Assembly (NCBI RefSeq): GCF_027744825.2
Contig: NW_026527054.1
Coordinates: forward strand, 2,170,001 to 2,234,000
DNA length: 64,000 nucleotides
Direction: 5' to 3'
Source of the DNA: Synchiropus splendidus
Taxonomy: Eukaryota > Chordata > Actinopteri > Syngnathiformes > Callionymidae
The notes below the pieces were generated by a model. It searched no databases and had not been told where the DNA came from. It was given only the letters and a program-made list of their open reading frames with translations. Shown piece after piece: positions 13,930-28,500 of the stretch. The translations under genes and the position numbers were made by a program. Position 1 is the first letter of the stretch; each line of letters opens with the position of its first letter.

Positions 13930-16900
13930 TTCTGCTATAGTGGGAGGTGAACATTTCATGTTCTGAAGCTTCCCTGCAAAGTTATGGCACAATGCGTAAA
14001 ACGCGTTTTCAGCCTAAGATAAGGTCGATTCCGGAACACCAAACATAAAAATGTTGATAACTTTGGAAAAACACATCAGACAGCTTAGATTTGATGTGCA
14101 ACTACTAGAAAGACCCTTTCTGCTGTAGTGGGAGGTGAAAATTTCATGTTCTGAAGCTTCCCTGCAAAGTTATGGCACAATGCCGAAAACGCGTTTTCAG
14201 CCTGAGATAAGGTGGGTTCCGGAACGCCAAACATAAAAATGTTGATAATTTTGGAAAAACACTTCAGACCGCTTAGATTTGATGTGCAACTACTAGAAAG
14301 ACCCTTTCTGCAATAGTGGGAGGTGAACATTTCATGTTCTGAAGCTTCCCTGAGAAGTTATGGCACAATGCAGAAAACGAGTTTTCAGCCTGAGACAATT
14401 TGGTTTCCGAAACGCCAAACGTAAAAATGTTGATAACTTTGGAACAACACTTCAGACAGCTTAGTTTTAATGTGCAACTACTAGAAATACCCTTTCTGCT
14501 ATAGTGGGAGGTGAAAATTTCATTTTCTGAACCTTCCCTGCAAAGTTATGGCACAATGCAGACAACGCGTTTTCAGCCTGAGATAAGGTCGATTCTGAAA
14601 CGCCAAACGTAAAAATGTTGATAACTTTGGAAAAACATTTCAGACAGCTTAGATTTGATGTGCAACTACTAGGAAGACCCTTTCTGCTATAGTGGGAGTT
14701 GAAAATTTCATGTTCTGAAGTTTCCCTGCAAAGTTATGGCACAATGCAGAAAACACGTTTTCAGTCTGAGATAAGGTTGATTCCGGAACGCCAAACATAA
14801 AAATGTTGATAACTTTGGAAAAACACTTCAGACAGCTTAGATTTGATGTGCAACTACTAGAAAGAACCTTTCTGCTATAGTTGGAGGTGAAAATTTCATG
14901 ATCTGAAGTTTCCCTCCAAAGTTATGGCACAATGCAGAAAACACGTTTTCAGCCTGAGATAAGGTGGGTTCCAGAACGCCAAACATAAAAATGTTGATAA
15001 CTTTGGAAAAACACTTCAAACAGCTTAGATTTGATGTGCAACTACTAGAAAGACACTTTCTGCTATAGTGGGAAGTGAAAATTTCATGTTCTGAAGCTTT
15101 CCTGCAAAGTTAGGGCAAATTGCGTAGAACGCGTTTTCAACCTGAGATAAGGTTGTTTCTGGAACGCCAAACATAAAAATGGTGTTAACTTTGGAAAAAC
15201 ACTTCAAACAGCTTAGATTTGGTGTGCAACTACTAGAAAGACCCTTTCTGCTATAGTGGGAGGTGAAAATTTCATGTTCTTAAGCTTCCCTGCAAAGTGA
15301 TGGCACAATGCAGAAAACGCTTTTACAGCCTGAGATAAGGTGGGTTCCGGAAAGCCAAACATAAAAATGTTGATAACTTTGGAAAAACACTTCAGACAGC
15401 TTAGATTTGATGTGCAACTACTGGAAAAAGCCTTTCTGCTATAGTGGGAGTTGAAAATTTCATGTTCTGAAGCTTCCCTGCAAAGTTATGGCAGAATGCA
15501 GAAAACGCGTTTTCAGCATGAGACAAGGTCAATTACGGAACGCCAAACATAAAAATATGATAACTTTGGAAAAACACTTCAGACAGCTTAGATTTGATGT
15601 GCAACTACTAGAAAGACCCTTTCTGCTATAGTGGGAGTTGAAAATTTCATGTTCTGAAGTTTCCCTGCAAAGTTATGGCACAATGCAGAAAACACGTTTT
15701 CAGTCTGAGATAAGGTTGATTCCGGAACGCCAAACATAAAAATGTTGATAACTTTGGAAAAACACTTCAGACAGCTTATATTTGATGTGCAACTACTAGA
15801 AAGACCCTATCCGCTATAGTGGTAGGTTAACATTTCATGTTCTGAAGCTTCCCTGAAAAGTTATGGCACAATGCAGAAAACGCGTTTTCAGCCTGAGATT
15901 AGGAGGGTTCCGGGACGCCAAACATAAAAATGTTGATAACTTTGGAGAAACACTTCAGACAGCTTAGATTTGATGTGCAACTACTAGAAAGACCCTTTCT
16001 GCTACAGTGGGAGGTGAAAATTTCATGTTCTGAAGCATCCCTGCAAAGTAATGCCACAATGCAGGAAACGCGTTTTCAGCCTGAGATAAGGTCGATTCCG
16101 GAAAGCCAAACATAAAAATGTTGACAACTTTGGAAAAACACTTCAGACAGCTTAGATTTGATGTGCAACTACTAGAAAGACCCTTTCTGCTATAGTGGGA
16201 GGTGAACATTTCATGTTCTGAAGCTTCCCTGCAAAGTTATGGCACAATGCGTAAAACGCGTTTTCAGCCTAAGATAAGGTCGATTCCGGAACACCAAACA
16301 TAAAAATGTTGATAACTTTGGAAAAACACATCAGACAGCTTAGATTTGATGTGCAACTACTAGAAAGACCCTTTCTGCTGTAGTGGGAGGTGAAAATTTC
16401 ATGTTCTGAAGCTTCCCTGCAAAGTTATGGCACAATGCCGAAAACGCGTTTTCAGCCTGAGATAAGGTGGGTTCCGGAACGCCAAACATAAAAATGTTGA
16501 TAATTTTGGAAAAACACTTCAGACCGCTTAGATTTGATGTGCAACTACTAGAAAGACCCTTTCTGCAATAGTGGGAGGTGAACATTTCATGTTCTGAAGC
16601 TTCCCTGAGAAGTTATGGCACAATGCAGAAAACGAGTTTTCAGCCTGAGACAATTTGGTTTCCGAAACGCCAAACGTAAAAATGTTGATAACTTTGGAAC
16701 AACACTTCAGACAGCTTAGTTTTAATGTGCAACTACTAGAAATACCCTTTCTGCTATAGTGGGAGGTGAAAATTTCATTTTCTGAACCTTCCCTGCAAAG
16801 TTATGGCACAATGCAGACAACGCGTTTTCAGCCTGAGATAAGGTCGATTCTGAAACGCCAAACGTAAAAATGTTGATAACTTTGGAAAAACATTTCAGAC

Positions 16901-18440
16901 AGCTTAGATTTGATGTGCAACTACTAGAAAGACCCTTTCTGCTATAGTGGGAGTTGAAAATTTCATGTTCTGAAGTTTCCCTGCAAAGTTATGGCACAAT
17001 TCAGAAAACACGTTTTCAGTCTGAGATAAGGTTGATTCCGGAACGCCAAACATAAAAATGTTGATAACTTTGGAAAAACACTTCAGACAGCTTAGATTTG
17101 ATGTGCAACTACTAGAAAGAACCTTTCTGCTATAGTTGGAGGTGAAAATTTCATGATCTGAAGTTTCCCTCCAAAGTTATGGCACAATGCAGAAAACACG
17201 TTTTCAGCCTGAGATAAGGTGGGTTCCAGAACGCCAAACATAAAAATGTTGATAACTTTGGAAAAACACTTCAAACAGCTTAGATTTGATGTGCAACTAC
17301 TAGAAAGACACTTTCTGCTATAGTGGGAGGTGAAAATTTCATGTTCTGAAGCTTTCCTGCAAAGTTAGGGCAAATTGCGTAGAACGCGTTTTCAACCTGA
17401 GATAAGGTTGTTTCTGGAACGCCAAACATAAAAATGGTGTTAACTTTGGAAAAACACTTCAAACAGCTTAGATTTGGTGTGCAACTACTAGAAAGACCCT
17501 TTCTGCTATAGTGGGAGGTGAAAATTTCATGTTCTTAAGCTTCCCTGCAAAGTGATGGCACAATGCAGAAAACGCTTTTACAGCCTGAGATAAGGTGGGT
17601 TCCGGAAAGCCAAACATAAAAATGTTGATAACTTTGGAAAAACACTTCAGACAGCTTAGATTTGATGTGCAACTACTGGAAAAAGCCTTTCTGCTATAGT
17701 GGGAGTTGAAAATTTCATGTTCTGAAGCTTCCCTGCAAAGTTATGGCAGAATGCAGAAAACGCGTTTTCAGCATGAGACAAGGTCAATTACGGAACGCCA
17801 AACATAAAAATATGATAACTTTGGAAAAACACTTCAGACAGCTTAGATTTGATGTGCAACTACTAGAAAGACCCTTTCTGCTATAGTGGGAGTTGAAAAT
17901 TTCATGTTCTGAAGTTTCCCTGCAAAGTTATGGCACAATGCAGAAAACACGTTTTCAGTCTGAGATAAGGTTGATTCCGGAACGCCAAACATAAAAATGT
18001 TGATAACTTTGGAAAAACACTTCAGACAGCTTAGATTTGATGTGCAACTACTAGAAAGACCCTATCCGCTATAGTGGTAGGTTAACATTTCATGTTCTGA
18101 AGCTTCCCTGAAAAGTTATGGCACAATGCAGAAAACGCGTTTTCAGCCTGAGATTAGGAGGGTTCCGGGACGCCAAACATAAAAATGTTGATAACTTTGG
18201 AGAAACACTTCAGACAGCTTAGATTTGATGTGCAACTACTAGAAAGACCCTTTCTGCTACAGTGGGAGGTGAAAATTTCATGTTCTGAAGCATCCCTGCA
18301 AAGTAATGCCACAATGCAGGAAACGCGTTTTCAGCCTGAGATAAGGTCGATTCCGGAAAGCCAAACATAAAAATGTTGACAACTTTGGAAAAACACTTCA
18401 GACAGCTTAGATTTGATGTGCAACTACTAGAAAGAACCTT
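13930..18440. repeat. 12-monomer tandem duplication (two units of 2255 bp)
   Basis: Units of about 13930-16185 and 16186-18440 match at an offset of 2255 bp, which is 12 x 188 minus one base. Paired landmarks are 14085 with 16340, 14837 with 17092, 15025 with 17280 and 15930 with 18185. The unit straddles the end of block B and the start of block A', so B-tail monomers sit a second time inside A' at about 16186-16900. The duplication therefore came after the A/B arrangement existed. Confidence 0.8.
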
Positions 18441-19530
18441 TCTGCTATAGTTGGAGGTGAAAATTTCATGATCTGAAGTTTCCCTCCAAAGTTATGGCAC
18501 AATGCAGAAAACAGGTTTTCAGCCTGAGATAAGGTGGGTTCCAGAAGGCCAAACATAAAAATGTTGATAACTTTGGAAAAACACTTCAGACAGCTTAGAT
18601 TTGATGTGCAACTACTAGAAAGACACTTTCTGCTATAGTGGGAGGTGAAAATTTCATGTTCTGAAGCTTTCCTGCAAAGTTAGGGCAAATTGCGCAGAAC
18701 GCGTTTTCAACCTGAGATAAGGTTGTTTCTGGAACGCCAAACATAAAAATGGTGTTAACTTTGGAAAAACACTTCAAACAGCTTAGATTTGGTGTGCAAC
18801 TACTAGAAAGACCCTTTCTGCTATAGTGGGAGTTGAAAATTTCATGTTCTGAAGCTTCCCTGCAAAGTTATGGCAGAATGCAGAAAACGCGTTTTCAGCA
18901 TGAGACAAGGTCAATTACGGAACGCCAAACATAAAAATATGATAACTTTGAAAAAACACTTCAGACAGCTTAAATTTGATGTGCAACTACTAGAAAGACC
19001 CTTTCTGCTATAGTGGGAGGTGAAAATTTCATGTTCTGAAGTTTCCCTGCAAAGTTATGGCACAATGCAGAAAACGCGTTTTCAGCCAGAGATAAGGTCG
19101 ATTCTGGAATGCCAAACATAAAAATGTTGATAACTTTGGAAAAACACTTCAGACAGCTTAGATTTGACGTGCAACTACTAGAAAGACCCTTTCTGCTATA
19201 GTGGGAGGTGAAAATTTCATGTTTTGAGGCTTCCCTGCAAAGTTATGGCACAATGCTGAAAACGCGTTTTCAGCCAGAGATAAGGTCGATTCCGGAAAGC
19301 CAAACATAAAAATGTTGATAACTTTGGAAAAACACTTCAGACAGCTTAGATTTAATGTGCAACTACTGGAAAAAGCCTTTCTGCTATAGTGGGAGTTGAA
19401 AATTTCATGTTCTGACGCTTCCCTCCAAAGTTATGGCACAATGCAGAAAACGCTTTTACAACCTGAGATAAGGTGGGTTCCGGAACGCCAAACATAAAAA
19501 TGTTGATAACTTTGGAAAAACACTTCAAAC
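14691..19530. repeat. Satellite block A', second copy of block A variants
   Basis: Block A marker monomers reappear here: TAGTTGGAGG (about 14880, 17133, 18450), AATGGTGTTAAC (about 15178, 17434, 18749) and GACCCTATCCGC (about 15806, 18060). Offsets to block A vary (for example 4465 to 18185 and 4875 to 18595, both 13720), which shows internal gain and loss of monomers. A two-base deletion variant, AAATATGATAAC, recurs in both A and A'. Confidence 0.7.
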
Positions 19531-22500
19531 AGCTTAGATTTGATGTGCAACTATTAGAAAAACCCTTTCTGCTATAGTGGGAGGTGAAAATTTCATGTTC
19601 TGAGGCTTCCCTGCAAAGTTATGGCACAATGCAGAAAACGCGTTTTCAGCCTGAGATAAGGTCGATTCCGGAAAGCCAAACATAAAAATCTTGATAACTT
19701 TGGAGAAACACTTCAGACAGCTTAGATTTGATGTGCAACTACTGGAAAAAGCCTTTCTGCTATAGTGGGAGTTGAAAATTTCATGTTCCGAAGCTTCCCT
19801 GCAAAGTTATGGCACAATGCAGAAAACGCGTTTTCAGCATGAGACAAGGTCAATTACGGAACGCCAAACATAAAAATATGATAACTTTGAAAAAACACTT
19901 CAGACAGCTTAGATTTGATGTGCAACTACTAGAAAGACCCTTTCTGCTATAGTGGGAGGTGTAAATTTCATGTTCTGAAGTTTCCCTGCAAAGTTATGGC
20001 ACAATGCAGAAAATGCGTTTTCAGCCAGAGATACCGTCGATTCTGGAATGCCAAACATAAAAATGTTGATAACTTTGGAAAAACACTTCAGACAGCTTAG
20101 ATTCGACGTGCAACTACTAGAAAGACACTTTCTGCTGTAGTGGGAGTTGAAAATTTCATGTTCTGAAGCTTCCCTGCAAAGTTATGGCACAATGCAGAAA
20201 ACGTGTTTTCAGCCTGAGATAAGGTCGATTCAGGAACGCCAAATATAAAAATGTTTAAAACTATCGAAAAACACTTCAGACAGCTTAGATTTGATGTGCA
20301 AGTAGGAGAAAAGCCCTTTCTGCTTTAGTGGGAATTGAAAATTTCAGGTTCTGAAGCTTTCCTGCAAAGTTATGGCACAATGCGTAAAACGCGTTTTCAG
20401 CCTGAGATAAGGTTGATTCCGGAACGCCAAACATAAAAATGTTGATAACTTCGGAAAAACACATCAGTCATCTTAGATTTGACGTGCAACTACGAGAAAG
20501 ACCCTTTCTGCTATAGTGGGATGTGAAAATGTAATGTTCTGAAGCTTTATGCAAAGTTATGGCACAATGCGTAAAACGCGTTTTCAGCCTGAGATAAGGT
20601 CGATTCCGGAACGCCAAACATAAAAGTGTTGATAACTTTGGAAAAACACTTCAGACAGCTTAGATTTGATGTGCAACTACTAGAAAGACCCATTCTGCTA
20701 TAGTGGGAGTGGAAAATTTCATGTTCTGAAACTTCCCTGCAAAGTTATGGCACATTGCAGAAAACGCATTTTCAGCCTGAGATAAGGTCGATTCAGGAAC
20801 GCCAAACATAAAAATGTTGAAAACTTTCAAAAAACACTTCATACAGCTTAGATTTGATGTGCAAGCACGAGAAAGACCCTTTCTGCTATAATGGGAATTG
20901 AAAATTTCATGTTCTGAAGCTTTCCTCCAAAGTTATGCCACAATGCAGAAAACGCGTTTTCAGCCTGAGATAAGGTGGGTTCCGGAACGCCAAACATAAA
21001 AATTTTGATAACTTTGGAAGAACACTTCAGACAGCTTAGATTTGATGTGCAACTACTAGAAAGACCCTTTCTGCTATAGTGGGATTTGAAAATTTCATGT
21101 TCTGAAGCTTCCCTGCAAAGTTATGGGACAATGCGTAAAACACGTTTTGAGCCTGAGATAAGGTCGATTCCGGAACGCCAAACATAAAAATGTTTATAGC
21201 TTTGGAAAAACACTTCAGACAGCTTAGATTTGATGTGCAACTACTAGAAAGACCCTTTCTACTATAGTGGGAGGTGAAAATTTGATGTTCTGAAGCTTCC
21301 CTGCAAAGTTATGAAACAATGTCTAAAAGGCGTTTTTAGCCTGAGATAAGGTCGATTCTGGAACGCCAAACAAAAAAATGTTGATAACATTGGAAAAACA
21401 CTTCAGACAGCTTAGATTTGATGTGCAACTATTAGAAAAACCCTATATGCTATTGTCGGAGGTGAAAATTTCATGTTCTGAAGCTTCCCTGCAAAGTTAT
21501 AGCACAATGCGTAAAACACGTTTTCAGCCTGAGATAAGGTTGATTCCGGAACGCCAAACATAAGAATGTTGATAACTTTGGAAAAACACTTCAGACAGCT
21601 TAGATTTGTTGTGCAACTACTAGAAAGACCCTTTCTGCTATGGTGGGATTTGAAAATTTCATGTTCAGAAGCTTCCCTGCAAAGTTATGGCAGAATGCGT
21701 AAATCGCGTTTTCAGCCTGAGATAAGGTCCATTCCGGAACACCAAACATAAAAATGTTGATAACTTTGGAAAAACACTTCAAACAGCTTAGATTTTACGT
21801 GCAACCATTAGAAAAACCGTTTATGGTATAGTGGGAGGAGAAAATTTCATGTTCTGAAGTCTCCCTGCAAAGTTATGGCACAATGCAGAAAACGCGTTTT
21901 CAGCCTGAGATGAGGTTGAATTCAGAACCCCAAACATAAAAATGTTGATAACTCAGGAAAAACTCTACAGACAGCTTAGATTTGATGTGCAACTACTAGA
22001 AAGACCCTTTCTGCTACTGTGGGAGGTGAAAATTTCATGTTCTGAAGCTTCCCTACAAAGTTATGCCATAATGCAGGAAACGCGTTTTCTGCCTGAAATA
22101 AGGTTGATTCCGGAACGCCAAACATAAAAATATTGATAACTTTGGAAAAACACTTCAGACAGCTTAGATTTGATGTGCAACTACTAGAAAGACCCTTTCT
22201 GCTATAGTGGGAGTTGAAAATTTCATGTTCTGAAGCTTTCCTGCAAAGTTATGGCACAATGCGTAAAACGCGTTTTTAGCCTGAGATAAGGTTGATTCCG
22301 GAACGCCAAACATAAGAATGTTGATAACTTTGGAAAAACACTTCAGACAGCTTAGATTTGATGTGCAACTACTAGAAAGACCCTTTCTGCTATAGTGGGA
22401 GGTGAAAATTTCATGTTCTGAAGCTTCCCTGCAAAGTTATGGCAGAATGCGTAAATCGTGTTTTCAGCCTGAGATAAGGTCGATTCCGGAACGCCAAACA

Positions 22501-25500
22501 TAAAAATGTTGATAACTCAGGAAAAACTCTACAGACAGCTTAGATTTGAAGTGCAACTACTAGAAAGACCCATTCTGCTGTAGTGGGAGGTGAAAATTTC
22601 ATGTTCTGAAGATTCCTTGCAAAGTTATGGCACAATGCAGGAAACGCGTTTTCAGCCTGAGATAAGGTCGATTCAGGAACACCAAACATAAAAATGTTGA
22701 AAACTTTCGAAAAACACATCAGACAGCTTAGATTTGAGGTGCAACTACTAGAAAGACCCTTTCTGGTATAGTGGGAGGTGAAAATTTCATGTTCTGAAGC
22801 TTCCCTGCAAAGTTATGGCACAATGCAGAAAACGATTTTTCATCCTGAGATAAGGTCGATTCCGGAACGCCAAACGTAAAAATGTTGATAACTTTCGAAA
22901 AACACTTCAGACAGCTTAGATTTCATGTGCAACTACTAGAAAGACCCTTTCTGCTATAGTGGGAGCTGAAAATTTCATGTTCTGAAGCTTCCCTGCAAAG
23001 TTATGGCACAATGCAGAAAACGCGTTTTCAGCCTGAGATAAGGTGGGTTCCGGAACGCCAAACATAAAAATGTTGATAATTTAGGAAAAACACTTCAGAC
23101 AGCTTAGATTTGATGTGCAACTACTAGAAAGACCCTTTCTGCTATAGTAGGAGGTGAACATTTCATGTTCTGAAGCTTCACTGAGAAGTTATGGCACAAT
23201 GCAGAAAACGCGTTTTCAGCCTGAGACAAGGTGGTTTCCGAAACGCCAAACGTAAAAATGTTGATAACTTTGGAACAACACTTCAGAGAGCTTAGATTTA
23301 ATGTGCCACTACTAGAAAGACCCTTTCTGCTATAGTGGGAGGTGAAAATTTCATTTTCTGAACCTTCCCTGCAAAGTTATGGCACAATGCGTGAAACGCG
23401 TTTTCAGCCTGAGATAAGGTCGATTCCGGAACGCCAAACATAAAAATGTTGATAACTTTGGAAAAACACTTCAGACAGCTTACATTTGATGTGCAACTAC
23501 TAGAAAGACCCTTTCTGCTATAGTGGGAGGTGAACATTTCATGTTCTGAAGCTTCCCTGCAAAGTTATGGCACAATGCGTAAAACGCGTTTTCAGCCTAA
23601 GATAAGGTCGATTCCGGAACACCAAACATAAAAATGTTGATAACTTTGGAAAAACACTTCAGACAGCTTACATTTGATGTGCAACTACTAGAAAGACCCT
23701 TTCTGCTGTAGTGGGAGGTGAAAATTTCATGTTCTGAAGCTTCCCTGCAAAGTTATGGGACAATGCAGAAAACGATTTTTCATTCTGAGATAAGGTCGAT
23801 TCCGGAACGCCAAACATAAAAATGTTGATAACTTTCGAAAAACACTTCAGACAGCTTAGATTTCATGTGCAACTACTAGAAAGACCCTTTCTGCTATAGT
23901 GGCAGCTGAAAATTTCATGTTCTGAAGCTTCCCTGCAAAGTTATGGCACAATGCAGAAAACGCGTTTTCAGCCTGAGATAAGGTGGGTTCCGGAACGCCA
24001 AACATAAAAATGTTGATAATTTAGGAAAAACACTTCAGACAGCTTAGATTTGATGTGCAACTACTAGAAAGACCCTTTCTGCTATAGTAGGAGGTGAACA
24101 TTTCATGTTCTGAAGCTTCCCTGAGAAGTTATGGCACAATGCAGAAAACGCGTTTTCAGCCTGAGACAAGGTGGTTTCCGAAACGCCAAACGTAAAAATG
24201 TTGATAACTTTGGAACAACACTTCAGAGAGCTTAGATTTAATGTGCAACTACTAGAAAGACCCTTTCTGCTATAGTGGGAGGTGAAAATTTCATGTTCTG
24301 AAGCTTCCCTGCAAAGTTATGGCAGAATGCGTAAATCGTGTTTTCAGCCTGAGATAAGGTCGATTCCGGAACGCCAAACATAAAAATGTTGATAACTCAG
24401 GAAAAACTCTACAGACAGCTTAGATTTGAAGTGCAACTACTAGAAAGACCCATTCTGCTGTAGTGGGAGGTGAAAATTTCATGTTCTGAAGATTCCTTGC
24501 AAAGTTATGGCACAATGCAGGAAACGCGTTTTCAGCCTGAGATAAGGTCGATTCAGGAACACCAAACATAAAAATGTTGAAAACTTTCGAAAAACACATC
24601 AGACAGCTTAGATTTGAGGTGCAACTACTAGAAAGACCCTTTCTGGTATAGTGGGAGGTGAAAATTTCATGTTCTGAAGCTTCCCTGCAAAGTTATGGCA
24701 CAATGCAGAAAACGATTTTTCATCCTGAGATAAGGTCGATTCCGGAACGCCAAACGTAAAAATGTTGATAACTTTCGAAAAACACTTCAGACAGCTTAGA
24801 TTTCATGTGCAACTACTAGAAAGACCCTTTCTGCTATAGTGGGAGCTGAAAATTTCATGTTCTGAAGCTTCCCTGCAAAGTTATGGCACAATGCAGAAAA
24901 CGCGTTTTCAGCCTGAGATAAGGTGGGTTCCGGAACGCCAAACATAAAAATGTTGATAATTTAGGAAAAACACTTCAGACAGCTTAGATTTGATGTGCAA
25001 CTACTAGAAAGACCCTTTCTGCTATAGTAGGAGGTGAACATTTCATGTTCTGAAGCTTCACTGAGAAGTTATGGCACAATGCAGAAAACGCGTTTTCAGC
25101 CTGAGACAAGGTGGTTTCCGAAACGCCAAACGTAAAAATGTTGATAACTTTGGAACAACACTTCAGAGAGCTTAGATTTAATGTGCCACTACTAGAAAGA
25201 CCCTTTCTGCTATAGTGGGAGGTGAAAATTTCATTTTCTGAACCTTCCCTGCAAAGTTATGGCACAATGCGTGAAACGCGTTTTCAGCCTGAGATAAGGT
25301 CGATTCCGGAACGCCAAACATAAAAATGTTGATAACTTTGGAAAAACACTTCAGACAGCTTACATTTGATGTGCAACTACTAGAAAGACCCTTTCTGCTA
25401 TAGTGGGAGGTGAACATTTCATGTTCTGAAGCTTCCCTGCAAAGTTATGGCACAATGCGTAAAACGCGTTTTCAGCCTAAGATAAGGTCGATTCCGGAAC

Positions 25501-28500
25501 ACCAAACATAAAAATGTTGATAACTTTGGAAAAACACTTCAGACAGCTTACATTTGATGTGCAACTACTAGAAAGACCCTTTCTGCTGTAGTGGGAGGTG
25601 AAAATTTCATGTTCTGAAGCTTCCCTGCAAAGTTATGGGACAATGCAGAAAACGATTTTTCATTCTGAGATAAGGTCGATTCCGGAACGCCAAACATAAA
25701 AATGTTGATAACTTTCGAAAAACACTTCAGACAGCTTAGATTTCATGTGCAACTACTAGAAAGACCCTTTCTGCTATAGTGGCAGCTGAAAATTTCATGT
25801 TCTGAAGCTTCCCTGCAAAGTTATGGCACAATGCAGAAAACGCGTTTTCAGCCTGAGATAAGGTGGGTTCCGGAACGCCAAACATAAAAATGTTGATAAT
25901 TTAGGAAAAACACTTCAGACAGCTTAGATTTGATGTGCAACTACTAGAAAGACCCTTTCTGCTATAGTAGGAGGTGAACATTTCATGTTCTGAAGCTTCC
26001 CTGAGAAGTTATGGCACAATGCAGAAAACGCGTTTTCAGCCTGAGACAAGGTGGTTTCCGAAACGCCAAACGTAAAAATGTTGATAACTTTGGAACAACA
26101 CTTCAGAGAGCTTAGATTTAATGTGCAACTACTAGAAAGACCCTTTCTGCTATAGTGGGAGGTGAAAATTTCATTTTCTGAACCTTCCCTGCAAAGTTAT
26201 GGTACAATGCGTGAAACGCGTTTTCAGCCTGAGATAAGGTCGATTCCGGAACGCCAAACATAAAAATGTTGATAACTTTGGAAAAACACTTCAGACAGCT
26301 TACATTTGATGTGCAACTACTAGAAAGACCCTTTCTGCTATAGTGGGAGGTGAACATTTCATGTTCTGAAGCTTCCCTGCAAAGTTATGGCACAATGCGT
26401 AAAACGCGTTTTCAGCCTAAGATAAGGTCGATTCCGGAACGCCAAACATAAAAATGTTGATAATTTTGGAAAAACACTTCAGACAGCTTAGATTTGATGT
26501 GCAACTACCAGAAAGACCCTTTCTGCTATAGTGGGAGGTGAACATTTCATGTTCTGAAGCTTCCCTGAGAAGTTATGGCACAATGCAGAAAACGCGTTTT
26601 CAGCCTGAGACAAGGTGGTTTCCGAAACGCCAAACGTAAAAATGTTGATAACTTTAGAACAACACTTCAGACAGCTTAGATTTAATGTGCAACTACTAGA
26701 AATACCCTTTCTGCTATAGTGGGAGGTGAAAATTTCATTTTCTGAACCTTCCCTGCAAAGTTATGGCACAATGCAGACAACGCGTTTTCAGCCTGAAATA
26801 AGGTCGATTCTGAAACGCCAAACGTAAAAATGTTGATAACTTTGGAAAAACATTTCAGACAGCTTAGATTTGATGTGCAACTACTAGAAAGACCCTTTCT
26901 GCTGTAGTGGGAGGTGAAAATTTCATGTTCTGAAGATTCCCTGCAAAGTTATGGCACAATGCAGGAAACGCGTTTTCAGCCTGAGATAAGGTCGATTCAG
27001 GAACACCAAACATAAAAATGTTGAAAACTTTCGAAAAACACTTCAGACAGCTTAGATTTGATGTGCAACTACTAGAAAGACCCTTTCTGCTATAGTGGGA
27101 GGTGAACATTTCATGTTCTGAAGCTTCCCTGAGAAGTTATGGCACAATGCAGACAACGCGTTTTCAGCCTGAGATAAGGTCGATTCTGAAACGCCAAACG
27201 TAAAAATGTTGATAACTTTGGAAAAACATTTCAGACAGCTTAGATTTGATGTGCAACTACTAGAAATACCCTTTCTGCTATAGTGGGAGGTGAACATTTC
27301 ATTTTCTGAACCTTCCCTGCAAAGTTATGGCACAATGCGTAAAACACGTTTTCAGCCTAAGATAAGGTCGATTCCGGAACGCCAAACATAAAAACGTTGA
27401 AAACTTTCGAAAAACACTTCAGACAGCTTAGATTTGATGTGCAACTACTAGAAAGACCCTTTCTGCTACAGTGGGAGGTTAAAATTTCATGTTCTGAAGC
27501 TTCCCTGCAAAGTTATGTCACAATGCAGGAAACGCGTTTTCAGCCTGAGATAAGGTCGATTCAGGAACACCAAACATAAAAATGTTGAAAACTTTCGAAA
27601 AACACATCAGACAGCTTAGATTTGAGGTGCAACTACTAGAAATACCCTTTCTGGTATAGTGGGAGGTGAAAATTTCATGTCCTGAAGCTTCCCTGCAAAG
27701 TTATGGGACAATGCAGAAAACGATTTTTCATCCTGAGATAAGGTCGATTCCGGAACGCCAAACATAAAAATGTTGATAACTTTCGAAAAAAAAACCCTTC
27801 AGACAGCTTAGATTTCATGTGCAACTACTAGAAAGACCCTTTCTGCTATAGTGGGAGCTGAAAATTTCATGTTCTGAAGCTTCCCTGCAAAGTTATGGCA
27901 CAATGCAGAAAACGCGTTTTCAGCCTGAGATAAGGTGGGTTCCGGAACGCCAAACATAAAAATGTTGATAATTTAGGAAAAACACTTCAGACAGCTTAGA
28001 TTTGCTGTGCAACTACTAGAAAGACCCTTTCTGCTATAGTAGGAGGTGAACATTTCATGTTCTGAAGCTTCCCTGAGAAGTTATGGCACAATGCAGAAAA
28101 CGCGTTTTCAGCCTGAGACAAGGTGGTTTACGAAACGCCAAACGTAAAAATGTTGATAACTTTGGAACAACACATCAGAGAGCTTAGATTTAATGTGCAA
28201 CTACTAGAAAGACCCTTTCTGCTATAGTGGGAGGTGAAAATTTCATTTTCTGAACCTTCGCTGCAAAGTTATGCCACAATGCGTGAAACGCGTTTTCAGC
28301 CTGAGATAATGTCGATTCCGGAACGCTAAACATAAAAATGTTGATAACTTTGGAAAAACACTTCAGACAGCTTACATTTGATGTGCAACTACTAGAAAGA
28401 CCCTTTCTGCTATAGTGGGAGGTGAACATTTCATGTTCTGAAGCTTCCCTGCAAAGTTATGGCACAATGCGTAAAACGCGTTTTCAGCCTAAGATACGGT

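Larger units (their letters stand above)
5251..14690. repeat. Satellite block B, first copy
   Basis: The block begins with the CTATTAGAAAAACCC variant near 5268, which reappears near 19551. It carries CATTTTCAGCC with GGGAGTGGAAAA (6377-6560 and 8821-9003), a lysine-rich chance frame with CCCTATATGC (7150, 9600), GGGAGCTGAAAA (about 11876 and 13380) and CGAAACGCCAAACG monomers (11210-14420). Offsets to the right-hand copy B' are 14283, then 14095 after loss of one monomer, then 14471-14475 near 12.4-14.3 kb. Internal duplications of 8 monomers (1504 bp) and 13 monomers (2444 bp, 11271 against 13715) are also present. The edges are approximate. Confidence 0.7.
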
